NCBI RefSeq assembly: GCF_051020765.1
Contig: NC_134929.1
Location: forward strand, 4,800,786 to 4,864,785
DNA length: 64,000 nucleotides
DNA from: Lasioglossum baleicum
Lineage: Eukaryota > Arthropoda > Insecta > Hymenoptera > Halictidae
Reading direction: 5' to 3'
Shown piece after piece: positions 12,101-22,854 of the stretch. A program made the translations under genes and the position numbers. How positions within the stretch are numbered: the first letter of the stretch is position 1; each line of letters begins with the position of its first letter. The notes beneath the pieces were generated by a model, which was not told the origin of the DNA, made no database searches, and saw only the letters and a list, made by a program, of their open reading frames with translations.

Positions 12101-12362
12101 GGAATGCATTGGTGATAGAAATGCAAAAATAGAATTGAAAACATTTCCAAGAAACATTAAGATTGGAACTACGTCATTCTCCTTGGTTGGAATTATACAC
12201 TACAGCGGTGGAACCAGAGCAACATCAGTAGGCCATTACACCGCTTATGCCATTTATGGAGATAAATGGATTCTATTCAACGATTTATTAAAAAAATGTC
12301 AAGCAGTTAGCGGAGAAAATACTGTGAATCCAGTAGCTTGTCTGTACATCAAAATAAATTAA
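9165..12362 (+). CDS. NOF/MULE-like transposase fused to a USP-like protease domain
   Basis: A single open frame of 1065 codons from ATG at 9165 (MAKYAVELL); the upstream GTG at 9132 is not needed. The N-terminal ~110 residues contain a KYLYTILQ/NRYDLW segment. The central part matches MULE-type DDE transposases: CIDGTGSL (Asp332), VVCDFDRALIGA (Asp408) and SSAVEAEFND (Glu641 or Glu643). An acidic, Asn/Glu-rich linker follows (~660-790). The C-terminus (~810-1065) resembles ubiquitin-specific proteases (peptidase C19): LNTCGFDSVVQ with Cys820, CxxC pairs at 916-919 and 960-963 in the zinc-finger position, GHYTAY with His1024, then WILFND at 1035-1040. The transposase should act on the flanking TIRs in the nucleus. 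What the protease domain does is unknown, and deubiquitinase or self-processing activity is inference only. Confidence 0.85.
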   Translation: MAKYAVELLHLILEEKYKILSDSCGKPVVPSAKVYECVSADFEEKFGKKLLPKYLYTILQGNRYDLWNKFLTYHGIEKLSNSVLNESECSLNDTRSDEKIELQLVLPFKTWLAMGPVGADYADTKLTERTYNVLLKNIWTDVLFDQLWQQIRIPCALSFKRCKMSETGIYLKIVAACTECNCSFSGIVVNKPQSGKDVLMECIIENFDASVTHTKKRHLKGYRRIEVSKNMLDGNILPCIWRRNEANKLMKFGDPEPAHLPKNQILSKAKQEREKISLAITASDPLHNLQVMKYNQHAGQIHAIGLDPFYVHYWTPEQASIFVQNSKYICIDGTGSLIKKFKNPSGELSSHIYLYQVVTKTKTSHMPVFQMLSASQNTNTIHFWLLEIIRIGMAHKSNFPLPKQVVCDFDRALIGAIVRAFGQCRNLEHYLSQCFVCLSEETKNLPSTFLRLDVSHFIHMVARWKELKGVHPQVRIFYITVMAFLTKITDFTEFQEVTKCAIVLSNSEMFGNTTNNNPSYAGKCFKTLQKVVTQNIVPREIIEDEEETEHRIDDFHESDTEMEETKSASNINAWWKNFSAECVTMAKNNALKNPGQNVNPYYAIGIGKRIIALLLYFPLYSKIMEPIFTYGTSTATSSAVEAEFNDCKHRLFKNTTRPMRIDKFVTLHLQSFSGRAKLTAAEQLPTCENETKNIENEMEKKNEENEIHFIETRDTNIIEETAQTRRISALNEITDANINKECDTIFTNETSENEHSDLSHEHNWRNKNDKKTYKRSYLQPRPDFAGVCKRKKIDIAMLQNGNICESFNDGENRVVVLNTCGFDSVVQLFAAACMHEAFYDTIQNATTETFIFIKNFINKGTVKSIYRQRASILRKIGHFVTKKEYNVTTIDAISNVCILCEHLLKDDSSCTLQKECNNCKTTKTRNITLINLDFETIESHGYRAIAQAIQEYINCNYKTCKKCRDDVNVNLNFNSHLLLECIGDRNAKIELKTFPRNIKIGTTSFSLVGIIHYSGGTRATSVGHYTAYAIYGDKWILFNDLLKKCQAVSGENTVNPVACLYIKIN

Positions 12363-12870
12363 ACAGCAAGCGTGTAAGAGTGTAAAGGTAAGAGTTGGGT
12401 TTCAATATCCAAATCATATTATATTTCATTTAACTTTTACATGCATATTAATATTACAAATTCTTACAGTTTCGAGATAGCCGAGGAGAAATAGAGGACA
12501 GAAGACAACTTGTTAAAAAAAAATGAATTATACAGCAAGCGTGGAAGAGTGTAAAGGTAGGAGTTGGGTATCAATATCCAAATCATATTATATTTCATTT
12601 AACTTTTACATGCATATTAATATTACAAGTTCTTACAGTTTCGAGATAGCCGAGGAGAAATAGAGGACAGAAGACAACTTGTTAAAAAAAAATGAATTAT
12701 ACAGCAAGCGTGGAAGAGTGTAAAGGTAGGAGTTGGGTTTCAATATCCAAATCATATTACATTTAATTTAACTTTTACATGCATATTAATATTACAAATT
12801 CTTACAGTTTCGAGATAGCCGAGGAGAAATAGAGGACAGAAGACAACTTTTGAAAAGAGCTCATATACCT
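12363..12870 (+). repeat. Three tandem 169-bp repeats after the transposase gene
   Basis: ACAGCAAGCGTG begins units at 12363, 12532 and 12701. Each contains GAGTTGGGT(T/A)TCAATATCC, TTTCGAGATAGCCGAGGAG and GAGGACAGAAGACAACTT. The copies are almost identical. Decayed versions continue at ~12880-12990 and, beyond the retroposon, at ~13280-13400. The first unit begins right after the stop codon, so the array makes up the 3' untranslated region. It has no counterpart on the left side. Confidence 0.9.
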
Positions 12871-12995
12871 ATACTTTCTAATATAACATTTAACTTTTAC
12901 ATGCATATTGATATTACAACTTCTTACAGTTTTGAGGTAGCCGAGGAGAATTAGATGACTGAAGACAACGTTTCAAAGAAGTTCATATACCTACA

Positions 12996-13277
12996 CCCAG
13001 GCCGATGGAAAAGCCCTGGGTAGTTCCGGCCACCTCTTCTCGCCACATTTGGAGTCCCGTGTAGGATGAGATTTAGTGCGGGTATACCCCGTGTGACCTG
13101 TGTATTGCACTACTAAGCACAAGCGCACCAGAGGCCAATGCACGCGCCACCTGATTAAGTTCGTGGGCGCAGGCGGGGGAGTCCCCACGCACCCGGGGGT
13201 TGCGATGATCCCGGGGCATGTCATAAAGATTTTACACCCTGCACGTAAAACAATTAAAAAAAAAAAAAAAAAAAAAT
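12996..13277 (+). mobile_element. Small retroposon ending in poly-A (SINE or truncated LINE)
   Basis: A GC-rich ~260-bp block ends in a 21-base A run (13256-13276) and interrupts a decayed 169-bp repeat that resumes directly afterwards. This is the signature of reverse-transcribed insertion. It has no protein similarity that I recognise and no obvious Pol III boxes, so a 5'-truncated LINE tail is as likely as a SINE. Confidence 0.65.
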
Positions 13278-13399
13278 AGCTATAATCTCTAATATAATAT
13301 TTAACATTTCCATGCATATTGATAGTACAACTTCTTTTCAGTTTCGAAGTACCTGCAGAGAACTAGACGACTGAAGACAACATTTAATAGGGCTCATAT

Positions 13400-14268
13400 A
13401 CCTATGCTCTGTAATATAACTAATATATATAAATTATATAATGTATATAAATTAAAATTCAAAATAATGATGTTATGAAAAATAATATTAATAATAGTAT
13501 TAAATAATACATTACAAATATATATACCACATGCTCATATATTTGCATTATTTATGTGCCGTTATATGTATTTATGTTATTACGTTATATGTATTCCTGC
13601 TATTGTATACTTTTACATAAGTAAAATAATCTAATCTATTTGTATTACCGATTTGGAAAAGAAACATTACTATTGCTATAGTGTATTAAAATATTCTGTA
13701 TAAGTCACACACACATAAAAGGCCAAAATTTCAATTATCTCCCCGAGTTTCCCTATGCACAACTCACCGATCGTCCTAACGAACGCACGGTGCTATCTCC
13801 TTCTCGAACAAATTCAAAATTACCACTTTTAATTCTTTCCGAAACCGATAATCCATAATGGTAAGTACACATGTATCAATAGGCCTGCGTAAATCGACCG
13901 CGGCACTATCGTCTGTCTATCATGATCGACAGATCATTACGTTTCTACTGTGAGCTAAACACCCGTAATTACGTGTCACGTACCTTAGTCGTCTTCACAA
14001 GTGTACATTGTCCAGTATAATCTCATTTACTTCACCATTGCCACTATCATCTTGCACATACCATTTATTAAGAACATATTTATACAACATACACTCAGTT
14101 TCCCGTTACATTCTAGACTGTCCTTTTTCCATACTTCATATACCCTTCCTACATCTTTCTTTCGTGACATCCGGCAATTCAAAACCACGACTACAGTTCT
14201 CCCAAACACTCCAATAATGATACTAATTCATAGGATCATTGCTCAAAGGAAAGTCCTTCTAATGCAGA
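13400..14268. other. AT-rich interior of the NOF-like element, no gene
   Basis: Sequence between the decayed 169-bp repeats and the right TIR. It has TATATA-rich runs and short ORFs only; I see no protein or RNA gene. The last ~20 bp before 14269 diverge from the matching inner edge of the left TIR. Confidence 0.5.
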
Positions 14269-16230
14269 CAAGAGTAAAGTGCCCTTTATATCGTTGTGCT
14301 GGGGAAATTAAAAGTTGTGCTGACTTGTGCTAGGCTAGCACAACTCAGATATGCAATATTACTATGTTCGGATGACCAGAAAGACCAAAAATGGTAAAAG
14401 TACCTTAGCGCGAAGGGCAGCGCACAAGAGTAAAGTGCCCTTTATATCGTTGTGCTGGGGAAATTAAAAGTTGTGCTGACTTGTGCTAGGCTAGCACAAC
14501 TCAGATATGCAATATTACTATGTTCGGATGACCAGAAAGACCAAAAATGGTAAAAGTACCTTAGCGCGAAGGGCAGCGCACAAGAGTAAAGTGCCCTTTA
14601 TATCGTTGTGCTGGAGAAATTAAAAGTTGTGCTGACTTGTGCTAGGCTAGCACAACTCAGATATACAATATTATGCTTGTCGGATGACCGGAAAGACCAA
14701 AAATGGTACAGTACCTTAGCGCGAAGGGCAGCGCACAAGAGTAAAGTGCCCTTTATATCGTTGTGCTGGGGAAATTAAAAGTTGTGCTGACTTGTGCTAG
14801 GCTAGCACAACTCAGATATGCAATATTACTATGTTCGGATGACCAGAAAGACCAAAAATGGTAAAAGTACCTTAGCGCGAAGGGCAGCGCACAAGAGTAA
14901 AGTGCCCTTTATATCGTTGTGCTGGGGAAATTAAAAGTTGTGCTGACTTGTGCTAGGCTAGCACAACTCAGATATGCAATATTACTATGTTCGGATGACC
15001 AGAAAGACCAAAAATGGTAAAAGTACCTTAGCGCGAAGGGCAGCGCACAAGAGTAAAGTGCCCTTTATATCGTTGTGCTGGAGAAATTAAAAGTTGTGCT
15101 GACTTGTGCTAGGCTAGCACAACTCAGATATACAATATTATGCTTGTCGGATGACCGGAAAGACCAAAAATGGTACAGTACCTTAGCGCGAAGGGCAGCG
15201 CACAAGAGTAAAGTGCCCTTTATATCGTTGTGCTGGGGAAATTAAAAGTTGTGCTGACTTGTGCTAGGCTAGCACAACTCAGATATGCAATATTACTATG
15301 TTCGGATGACCAGAAAGACCAAAAATGGTAAAAGTACCTTAGCGCGAAGGGCAGCGCACAAGAGTAAAGTGCCCTTTATATCGTTGTGCTGGAGAAATTA
15401 AAAGTTGTGCTGACTTGTGCTAGGCTAGCACAACTCAGATATACAATATTATGCTTGTCGGATGACCGGAAAGACCAAAAATGGTACAGTACCTTAGCGC
15501 GAAGGGCAGCGCACAAGAGTAAAGTGCCCTTTATATCGTTGTGCTGGGGAAATTAAAAGTTGTGCTGACTTGTGCTAGGCTAGCACAACTCAGATATGCA
15601 ATATTACTATGTTCGGATGACCAGAAAGACCAAAAATGGTAAAAGTACCTTAGCGCGAAGGGCAGCGCACAAGAGTAAAGTGCCCTTTATATCGTTGTGC
15701 TGGGGAAATTAAAAGTTGTGCTGACTTGTGCTAGGCTAGCACAACTCAGATATGCAATATTACTATGTTCGGATGACCAGAAAGACCAAAAATGGTAAAA
15801 GTACCTTAGCGCGAAGGGCAGCGCACAAGAGTAAAGTGCCCTTTATATCGTTGAGCTGGGGAAATTAAAAGTTGTGCTGACTTGTGCTAGGCTAGCACAA
15901 CTCAGATATATGATTATATGCTGTTTGGATAACTTAAACGTTAATTAGATGTCGAAAACGTTTTTTCACCATAACTTTTTTATTTATAATTTTTTTAAAG
16001 TAATACTTGAGCACAATCTTAGCACAACTTAGCACAACTTAGCACAATTGAGAAAACTGAAAAAAATGAAAAGTGGGGGGCTACTCAAAAAATCGTTTTT
16101 CTCATTTTTTCATCTTATTTTTCATATTATAGTTATAATATTCGAGCACAATATAGCACAAACATAGCACAATTCAGCACAACTGTTGAAATTGTTTAAT
16201 TCAACAAGTGGGGGGCTAACTTCTAGGCGG
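14269..16230 (-). repeat. Right TIR of NOF-like element with 11-unit tandem array
   Basis: Reverse complement of the left TIR, again with 11 units of ~156 bp (to about 15910). From the outside inward the spacer types read AABABAABAA, against AAABAAAABA on the left. The same two variants thus occur in different order. The outer ~320 bp matches the left end base for base apart from a few changes. Confidence 0.92.
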
Positions 16231-16231
16231 C

Positions 16232-17106
16232 AATACCGGAGGAACGCAGAACCGAGATCCTGCAGGAGGCGCACAATAACCTTCAAGCAGGTCATCTGGG
16301 CGTCGAAAAGACGTACCAACGTATCGCGGCCCGCTACTATTGGCCTGGCATGTATAGGACAGCGGTCGAATACGTAAGACGCTGTAATACCTGTCAACTC
16401 ACGAAGGTGGAACAAACACTCCCGCCGGGGTTGATGTGGGTCGGCGCCGTGTTGACATGCCGTGGTCAGTGGTAGCCGCTGACATCATGGGCCCATTTAC
16501 GCCTAGCAGGTCCGGTAATGTGTACCTCCTGGTGATAGGATCTATTTACGAAATGGATAGAGTGTACCCCGCTCCGAAGAGCGACCGGTCCAAAAATTGC
16601 AGAGGCACTCGAGGCGTTGATCTTCTCGCGGTGGGGAACTCCGGACGTTCTACTAACTGATAACGGTACGGAGTTCGCCAACAAAAGTAGTCGGGAACTC
16701 GCGGAGCAGTAAGGAATCCGGCTACGTACAACCCCCCCGTACAACCCGCAAGCAAATCCAGTCGAACGCGTTTATCGAATCCTTAAAACGATGATTGTGG
16801 CGTATATCGGTAGGAATCACCGAGATTGGGACCTCAATCTACCACAGTTTAGATTCGCTTATAACACCGCGCACCATTCCGTCCTACAGGCCTCCCCCGC
16901 GTTGCTGAATTTCGGGCGAGAGCCACGACCGGCGAAGTGTGTTAAGGCAAGCGTGGAGCCCCCTGTCGACCTCGAGGTGACCTCCAATAATACCTGGAAC
17001 AAGAGAGTTGCACATTTGCTGTCGCTAAGGCACTGGATATTGGAGAACCACGAGCACGCGTATAAAAGACAGGCACACCATTACAATTTGCGGCGTAGGG
17101 ATAAAG
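16232..17106 (+). pseudogene. Ty3/gypsy integrase (continuation of 3804-4806)
   Basis: Resumes the gypsy pol at the duplicated AATACCGGAG. It shows the HHCC zinc domain (GHLGVEKTY..., then RRCNTCQ). The DDE core follows in broken frames: Asp at 16481-16483 (ADIMGP), Asp at 16659-16661 (LLTDNGTEF) and Glu at 16764-16766 (NPVERVYRILK). After that comes the conserved FAYNTAHHS region up to HYNLRRRD. Several frameshifts and stops (near 16436-16470 and 16711) make it inactive. The coding sequence is cut at 17106 by the hAT foldback and continues at 22905. Confidence 0.9.
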
Positions 17107-17449
17107 CAGTGGTCGGCACGGATGACACTCCGCAGGTCTCTGGCTGCTCGCGCCGCCTCCTTTCACCGGCCGCACGTCTCGCTCTCCGTAACGGCCCTAG
17201 TCCTCAGGCCCGTACCTATCCCAGACTGTATGAACTGCGCGTGGCGCATTAGGGCGACATCCGTATCAATAGGTTTCCACATTACCATCGAGGTACTATT
17301 GTCAATGCGTTTTTTTTTTATGTGGTATCCCCCGTAGGCCTATTCCACTCTGCTGCATGACAATTTATGAAATTAACTGTGAACAATCAACACGGGAGAG
17401 AGAGAGATAGAGAAATACTTTTTAATTGCATTGCCAAAATTTTAAACTG

Positions 17450-19217
17450 TCATTCAGACAAACTTCTTCGTGGACGTTTAGATGTACTCGGAATATCAGA
17501 TATATCAAACGGAATATGAGATGTCGCGGTCCGCATCGTAGACGATAAAGAAGCGTCATTCAACCGGGTGCGCTTTTCCGATTTAATATTTCGCATTTTA
17601 GAAAACGAACATTCGCACAGATATGTCGATCCGAACATTGAAAAAATCCTAAGTGCGAAATTTCTGAGGAGATGGTATCTCGATTCATTTAATATTTTAA
17701 AAAATTCGACACTATTTTCTTCCCTAGTCCTCGGAGGAACTTCTTGATGAAGATCGCGAAGTTCCTCTTGATACTCGGAAGCTTGTTCTTCGATTATGGC
17801 CGCGAGGGGGTTCTGGAAGAGTATGAAATCATTTTTAAGGGAATCGAAATCGGTGAAACGGTTATCGAACTCATTTATCACGGAGAGAAGAATATGGATG
17901 TAGTCGTCAAAATCGCATCTAGTGCTGAACTCATCAAAAATTATTTTGCACGACGGGAAGAAGGTAAAATCTTTCGGATCTGAACTCAAATGATTTTTAA
18001 AGACTATTAATTGGCTACGGAAAGAACTAATATGGGCATATAATTGACATGTGCTCTGCCTGGGTTTCTGCAATTTCAAATTTAGAGTACTTAAATGCGC
18101 GGCAAGGTCAACTATAAATGAAAGTTCGCAAAGGAAACTCACATCTGTTAATAAGAAAGAATATTCTTCGGAATTTAAAATGGAATGTTCTTGCAAGAAA
18201 AGGACAATGTCTTTTCTTACGGCAAAGAATTTACTCAAACATTGTGCTGCACTGAGCCAGCGTACTTCGCAATATAAAGACACATCCGTATAGGCAGCCT
18301 TATGCGTTTGGAGGAAATCTATAAACTTTCTTTTGCATAGCAAAAGATAATCGAACAGCTTTTCCGCATAACGCCTCATGATGGATAATGCAATGAATCA
18401 AAGGAATTGAAATTTCGCGACTTCTAAATTGTCCGTGCAGACCGGTTTTGGCACCTGTCATGGATCTTGCTCCATCGGTTACCACTACAGAGCATTTTGA
18501 AAAATTAATTTGGAATTTATTCAGAGTCTGTTCTATTGCATTAAAAATATCTACACCTGCCGTTGTGCCATGTAAAGCTACAAAGTCTAGGAGCTCCTCG
18601 ACATACGAAAAATCGTCTTGAACAATTCGAGCGAAAATGCTCAATTGACTCGCATGCCTGTTATCGGTGCTTTCATCTAAACATAATGAAAAATAACGGC
18701 AGGTGTTTAAAAGTCTAGTTAATTTGTCTTCCTTAGAGACACCTATTTCGAGTATACGCGACCTCATCGTTTTCGCACTTAGTGGAATTTTTTCAGCTTG
18801 TTCTATCGTTATACTATTGCCAAATGTTTTAATTGTTTCTATAATGCACTGTTTTACAAATTCGCCGTCAGTATACGGCTTACCTTGTTTCGCGATCAAG
18901 TTTGCAACTACATATGAAGCTTCGCGTGCTAATACATTATCACAGGGACGCGAACCCTCCGAAATGTCCAAAATTGCCGTGTAACGTTGCCTGTGTACTA
19001 ATTTGAGCCCTTCTACTACTTCTAATTTCTCCCGGTCTTCGTATGAAGCATATTCTTCGGAATGACAACGTAAAAAATGTCGCCTGATACCGAGCGTCGT
19101 GGCATGTTTAGGCTCAAATTCGCAAAGCAGGCAGATTACACGGTTATCAATAACTGAAAAAAAGAAATTTTCCCAACTCTGTTTAAAATCCGGGCAATTT
19201 ATCTGATTGATCGACAT
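17450..19217 (-). pseudogene. hAT transposase, frameshifted
   Basis: Starts at ATG 19217 (MSINQINC). The N-terminus has a BED-like finger, CLLC followed by RRHFLRCH. The middle has the RNase-H-like core: LCLDESTDN, then VVTDGARSM. The end has the hAT dimerisation region (FALRIFSMFGSTYLCECSFSKM, then IKSEKRTRL). At ~18316 about 53 bp present in the right-arm copy are missing after CAAAAG. This shifts the frame and splits the gene into 305 and 309 codons that together span ~590 residues, a normal hAT length. The family resembles the ZBED/GTF2IRD2-like hAT group. Confidence 0.9.
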
Positions 19218-19621
19218 ATTGATTTTAAAAGAGATTATAAAAAATGAAGCGGAAGGAAAAATTAATACACGAATTTAGCAAAAATAAATTTACGCACCAC
19301 TGTTGCCGAAACTGTCTCCTAACTAAATACTCACTTTCGCAGCTCCAAACGATCCTGACTCTATGAAAGGTTGTGGAAAAGTGAGCTTTGGTAGCAATTA
19401 TTGTAAAAAAACAAAAAAAAAAAGCGGGCGCGTTAGGCGGCCGCGACAAACATACATCGGACAAGCGAGTAGTCCGCCTACCCCGCGCGACCTTTATTAT
19501 GTCAAATGTTTTGTCGCCGAGGACACAGCAGAATACGCGACGCGAATCTAGAACATTCGATGACAAACAAAAAAACCCTCACGTTGTTTTTTTTTATTTT
19601 TTTTTGTTTTTTTACAATAAT

Positions 19622-20757
19622 TGCAGACTCTGAATAAATTCCAAATTAATTTTTTAAAATGCTCTGCAGTGGTAACCGATGGAGCAAGATCCATGACAGG
19701 TGCCAAAACCGGACTGCACGGACAATTTAGAAGTCGCGAAATTTCAATTCCTTTGATTCATTGCATTATCCATCAGGAGGCATTATGCGGAAAAGCTGTT
19801 CGATTATCTTTTGCTATGCAAAAGATAACGAAAATTGTCAATGCCATCAAAGGGGGAAATAAACATCTGTCACACAGAAAGTTTATAGATTTCCTCCAAA
19901 CGCATAAGGCTGCTTATACGGATGTGCCTTTATATTGCGAAGTACACTGGCTCAGTGCAGCACAATGTTTGAGTAAATTCTTTGCCGTAAGAAAAGACAT
20001 TGTCCTTTTCTTGCAAGAACATTCCATTTTAAATTCCGAAGAATATTCTTTCTTATTAACAGATGTGAGTTTCCTTTGCGAACTTTCATTTATAGTTGAC
20101 CTTGCCGCGCATTTAAGTACTCTAAATTTGAAATTGCAGAAACCCAGGCAGAGCACATGTCAATTATATGCCCATATTAGTTCTTTCCGTAGCCAATTAA
20201 TAGTCTTTAAAAATCATTTGAGTTCAGATCCGAAAGATTTTACCTTCTTCCCGTCGTGCAAAATAATTTTTGATGAGTTCAGCACTAGATGCGATTTTGA
20301 CGACTACATCCATATTCTTCTCTCCGTGATAAATGAGTTCGATAACCGTTTCACCGATTTCGATTCCCTTAAAAATGATTTCATACTCTTCCAGAACCCC
20401 CTCGCGGCCATAATCGAAGAACAAGCTTCCGAGTATCAAGAGGAACTTCGCGATCTTCATCAAGAAGTTCCTCCGAGGACTAGGGAAGAAAATAGTGTCG
20501 AATTTTTTAAAATATTAAATGAATCGAGATACCCTCTCCTCAGAAATTTCGCACTTAGGATTTTTTCAATGTTCGGATCGACATATCTGTGCGAATGTTC
20601 GTTTTCTAAAATGCGAAATATTAAATCGGAAAAGCGCACCCGGTTGAATGACGCTTCTTTATCGTCTACGATGCGAACCGCGACATCTCATATTCCGTTT
20701 GATATATCTGATATTCCGAGTACATCTAAACGTCCACGAAGAAGTTTGTCTGAATGA
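19622..20757 (+). pseudogene. Second, inverted copy of the hAT transposase 3' half
   Basis: An open frame of ~378 codons in the opposite direction. It duplicates residues from TLNKFQINF to the C-terminus and includes the ~53 bp deleted from the other copy (ITKIVNAIKGGNKH in frame). It lacks the BED finger and the first catalytic region, so it cannot be a working transposase alone. A T-rich stretch (19588-19613) precedes it. It forms the right arm of the foldback, and differences from the left arm are about 1-2%. Confidence 0.9.
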
Positions 20758-21056
20758 CAGTTTAAAATTTTGGCAATGCAATTAAAAAGTATTTCTCTAT
20801 CTCTCTCTCTTCCGTGTTGATTGTTCACAGTTAATTTCATAAATTGTCATGCAGCAGAGTGGAATAGGCCTACGGGGGATACCACATAAAAAAAAACGCA
20901 TTGACAATAGGACCTCGATGGTAATGTGGAAACCTATTGATACGGATGTCGCCCTAATGCGCCACGCGCAGTTCATACAGTCTGGGATAGGTACGGGCCT
21001 GAGGACTAGGGCCGTTACGGAGAGCGAGACGTGCGGCCGGTGAAAGGAGGCGGCGC

Positions 21057-22854
21057 ACAGTGGGCTGGATTGAGAAATTTAGTGACATTTTGTTATAACT
21101 CTTGAATCATAAGAGATATCGGGATGAAATTTGCACTAAAATTCATTTAAAAAATAGTCAATTTTAATTGTTAACAAATAAAATTTTTTCTGTTTTGTTA
21201 AACAATAATTGTTAATTAATTTTCATTGATTTTTTGTATTAAAATAAAATTGTTTAAGTACAATCTTCCAAACTACTTTTTACTCTCTTACTAAATATGT
21301 ATTTTATATTTACATTTCATACATGTAATGTTTTATAGAATACGTAAAATATAAATTTGAGAAATCTTTTTATATTCAACGCATACAAAATGTACCGAGG
21401 AGGTAAAAACGCCTCACAACCAACACAACGTGTCAAAAGATATTTTTTATAATAATTTATAATAATTATGAAAGATTTTTTAAATTTAGTTGTTTTAAAA
21501 TCATGTTCATTCTATATATTACAACCTTTGTTATTTCGTATTATTTCATGTTTATAAAAGATAAAAATATGAACAAAAATATAACAAATATAAAAGATAA
21601 GCCAATTAATCTTAGCAACACGTTTCTAAATTGATGTTAATAGGTAAACTTTTGGTCAATTTGTTTAGTTTAATTAATTATTAAATCTGCAACTTCTGGA
21701 TATTTGCAGGCATAAAAACTGAGATTAAAATGATTACATTCAACAAATATTGTCACATATAAAATGTAATCTAATTAACATACTACTTTATCTGCATAGA
21801 TAATATAATAATAGTATGTAAAGTGTAAAGTACGTTTTGATTTGTTGCTGTTCTTGAAATTTTCCGGATTTTGTAATTTCAAAAATTTATAATAATAAAT
21901 AAATAATTATTTGTGTGCCATGTATTCAGAGTTTGTGAACGGAGGCTGGCGTATAATACCATTTATTGTCATACCACAATATCATTTTCAGCATCTATTG
22001 CATATGGAGACGAAATTACTTGTAGTATTGTATAAAATTTTTTAATTAGTTCTATTTCAATTCCTGTGATTTGTGCATTTTCTGGATTGGAAAAGAATCG
22101 CCTTGCGGTATTGCCATCATGCCACTGAATCACATCCGTACTTAACGAAGTCAATTGTCGAAATAAAGTTAATTTTTTATTTAAACACATTATTTTTAAA
22201 ATTAACCTTAACAATTTGTAGGTGTAGGTGTATTTGTAATCTAAAGAGTTTCTTAGAAACATGTCTTAATATCCCGCAGACCGCGGAGTATCGATGGTGG
22301 CTACCGAACGCATGCGAAATAACGTGACATTACTAACTTTAAACGTTAATAACTCAGAGAGGTGGACGAAGGTGGACGAGATTTTTACACATTATGTAAA
22401 GGAAAGTGTCTTGAACACATTGTGATTTGTCCGAACGCGGGTTCTAACGGGTATAAAAAGGTATTGCTTGTTAATTGTAAAATTTTTGACATTTTTCTGT
22501 CCTACATTGAACATTAAATTTTTAATACGTTGCATATAATAATTGTAACTGCAATTATAGTTTCTTAACAGAAAATAATGCTCTTTACTATAGAAAAAAA
22601 ACGGGGCTGAAATCTTGAACAGGATCGTGAAAATGTCGCGAAAAAGAAAGGACATTCTTCAGGTGTCAAACGTAGATTCTAAAACGTTCAACTTTAAAAG
22701 CTTGGTACAACTACAATTTTCATTTAATTTTATTAATTCTTCCATTTTTGAGGTCAGTGGACATTCGAAAGACAATGCCAACTGATTATACATCGATATG
22801 TGAAAGTTCATTTCCTGGCAAAATGTCACTAAAATCTTCGATCCAGCCCACTGT
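21057..22854. mobile_element. DNA transposon nested in the hAT right arm
   Basis: Ends are ACAGTGGGCTGGAT and ATCCAGCCCACTGT, with similarity extending inward through TTTAGTGACATTTTG. They are flanked by GCGGCGC at 21050-21056 and 22855-22861, a 7-bp direct repeat in sequence that is continuous in the left hAT arm. The interior is ~70% AT with only short ORFs. The superfamily is unclear; P-like or hAT-like ends are possible. Confidence 0.8.
21969..22262 (-). pseudogene. Unrecognised ~97-codon ORF, possible transposase remnant
   Basis: Lies inside the nested DNA transposon. The readable part contains WHDGNTARRFFSNPENAQIT and LIKKFYTILQVI, which look like conserved transposase C-terminal sequence rather than random translation. 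I cannot name the family. It probably is the last remnant of this transposon's own gene. Flanking AT-rich sequence on both sides (21060-21960, 22270-22850) holds nothing I can support. Confidence 0.35.

Larger units (their letters stand above)
4817..16230 (+). mobile_element. Foldback MULE/NOF-like transposon, 11.4 kb
   Basis: The ends are inverted (CCTCCTAGAAGTTAGCC at the left, CCGCCTAGAAGTTAGCC on the complement of the right). They are flanked by AATACCGGAG at 4807-4816 and 16232-16241, a ~10-bp target duplication inside gypsy pol; MULE and Foldback elements typically give about 9 bp. The TIRs are ~2 kb and contain tandem 156-bp units, the layout known from Drosophila Foldback/NOF. The interior carries an intact transposase-like gene (9165-12362), an inverted broken second copy (6828-8695), 169-bp tandem repeats and a small retroposon. 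Intact ends, target duplication and long open frame suggest fairly recent activity. Confidence 0.88.

Noticed and set aside
18316..18318. The ~53-bp difference between hAT arms as a spliced intron
   Set aside because: The sequence is in frame and coding in the right arm, and it lacks GT...AG boundaries. A deletion fits better.
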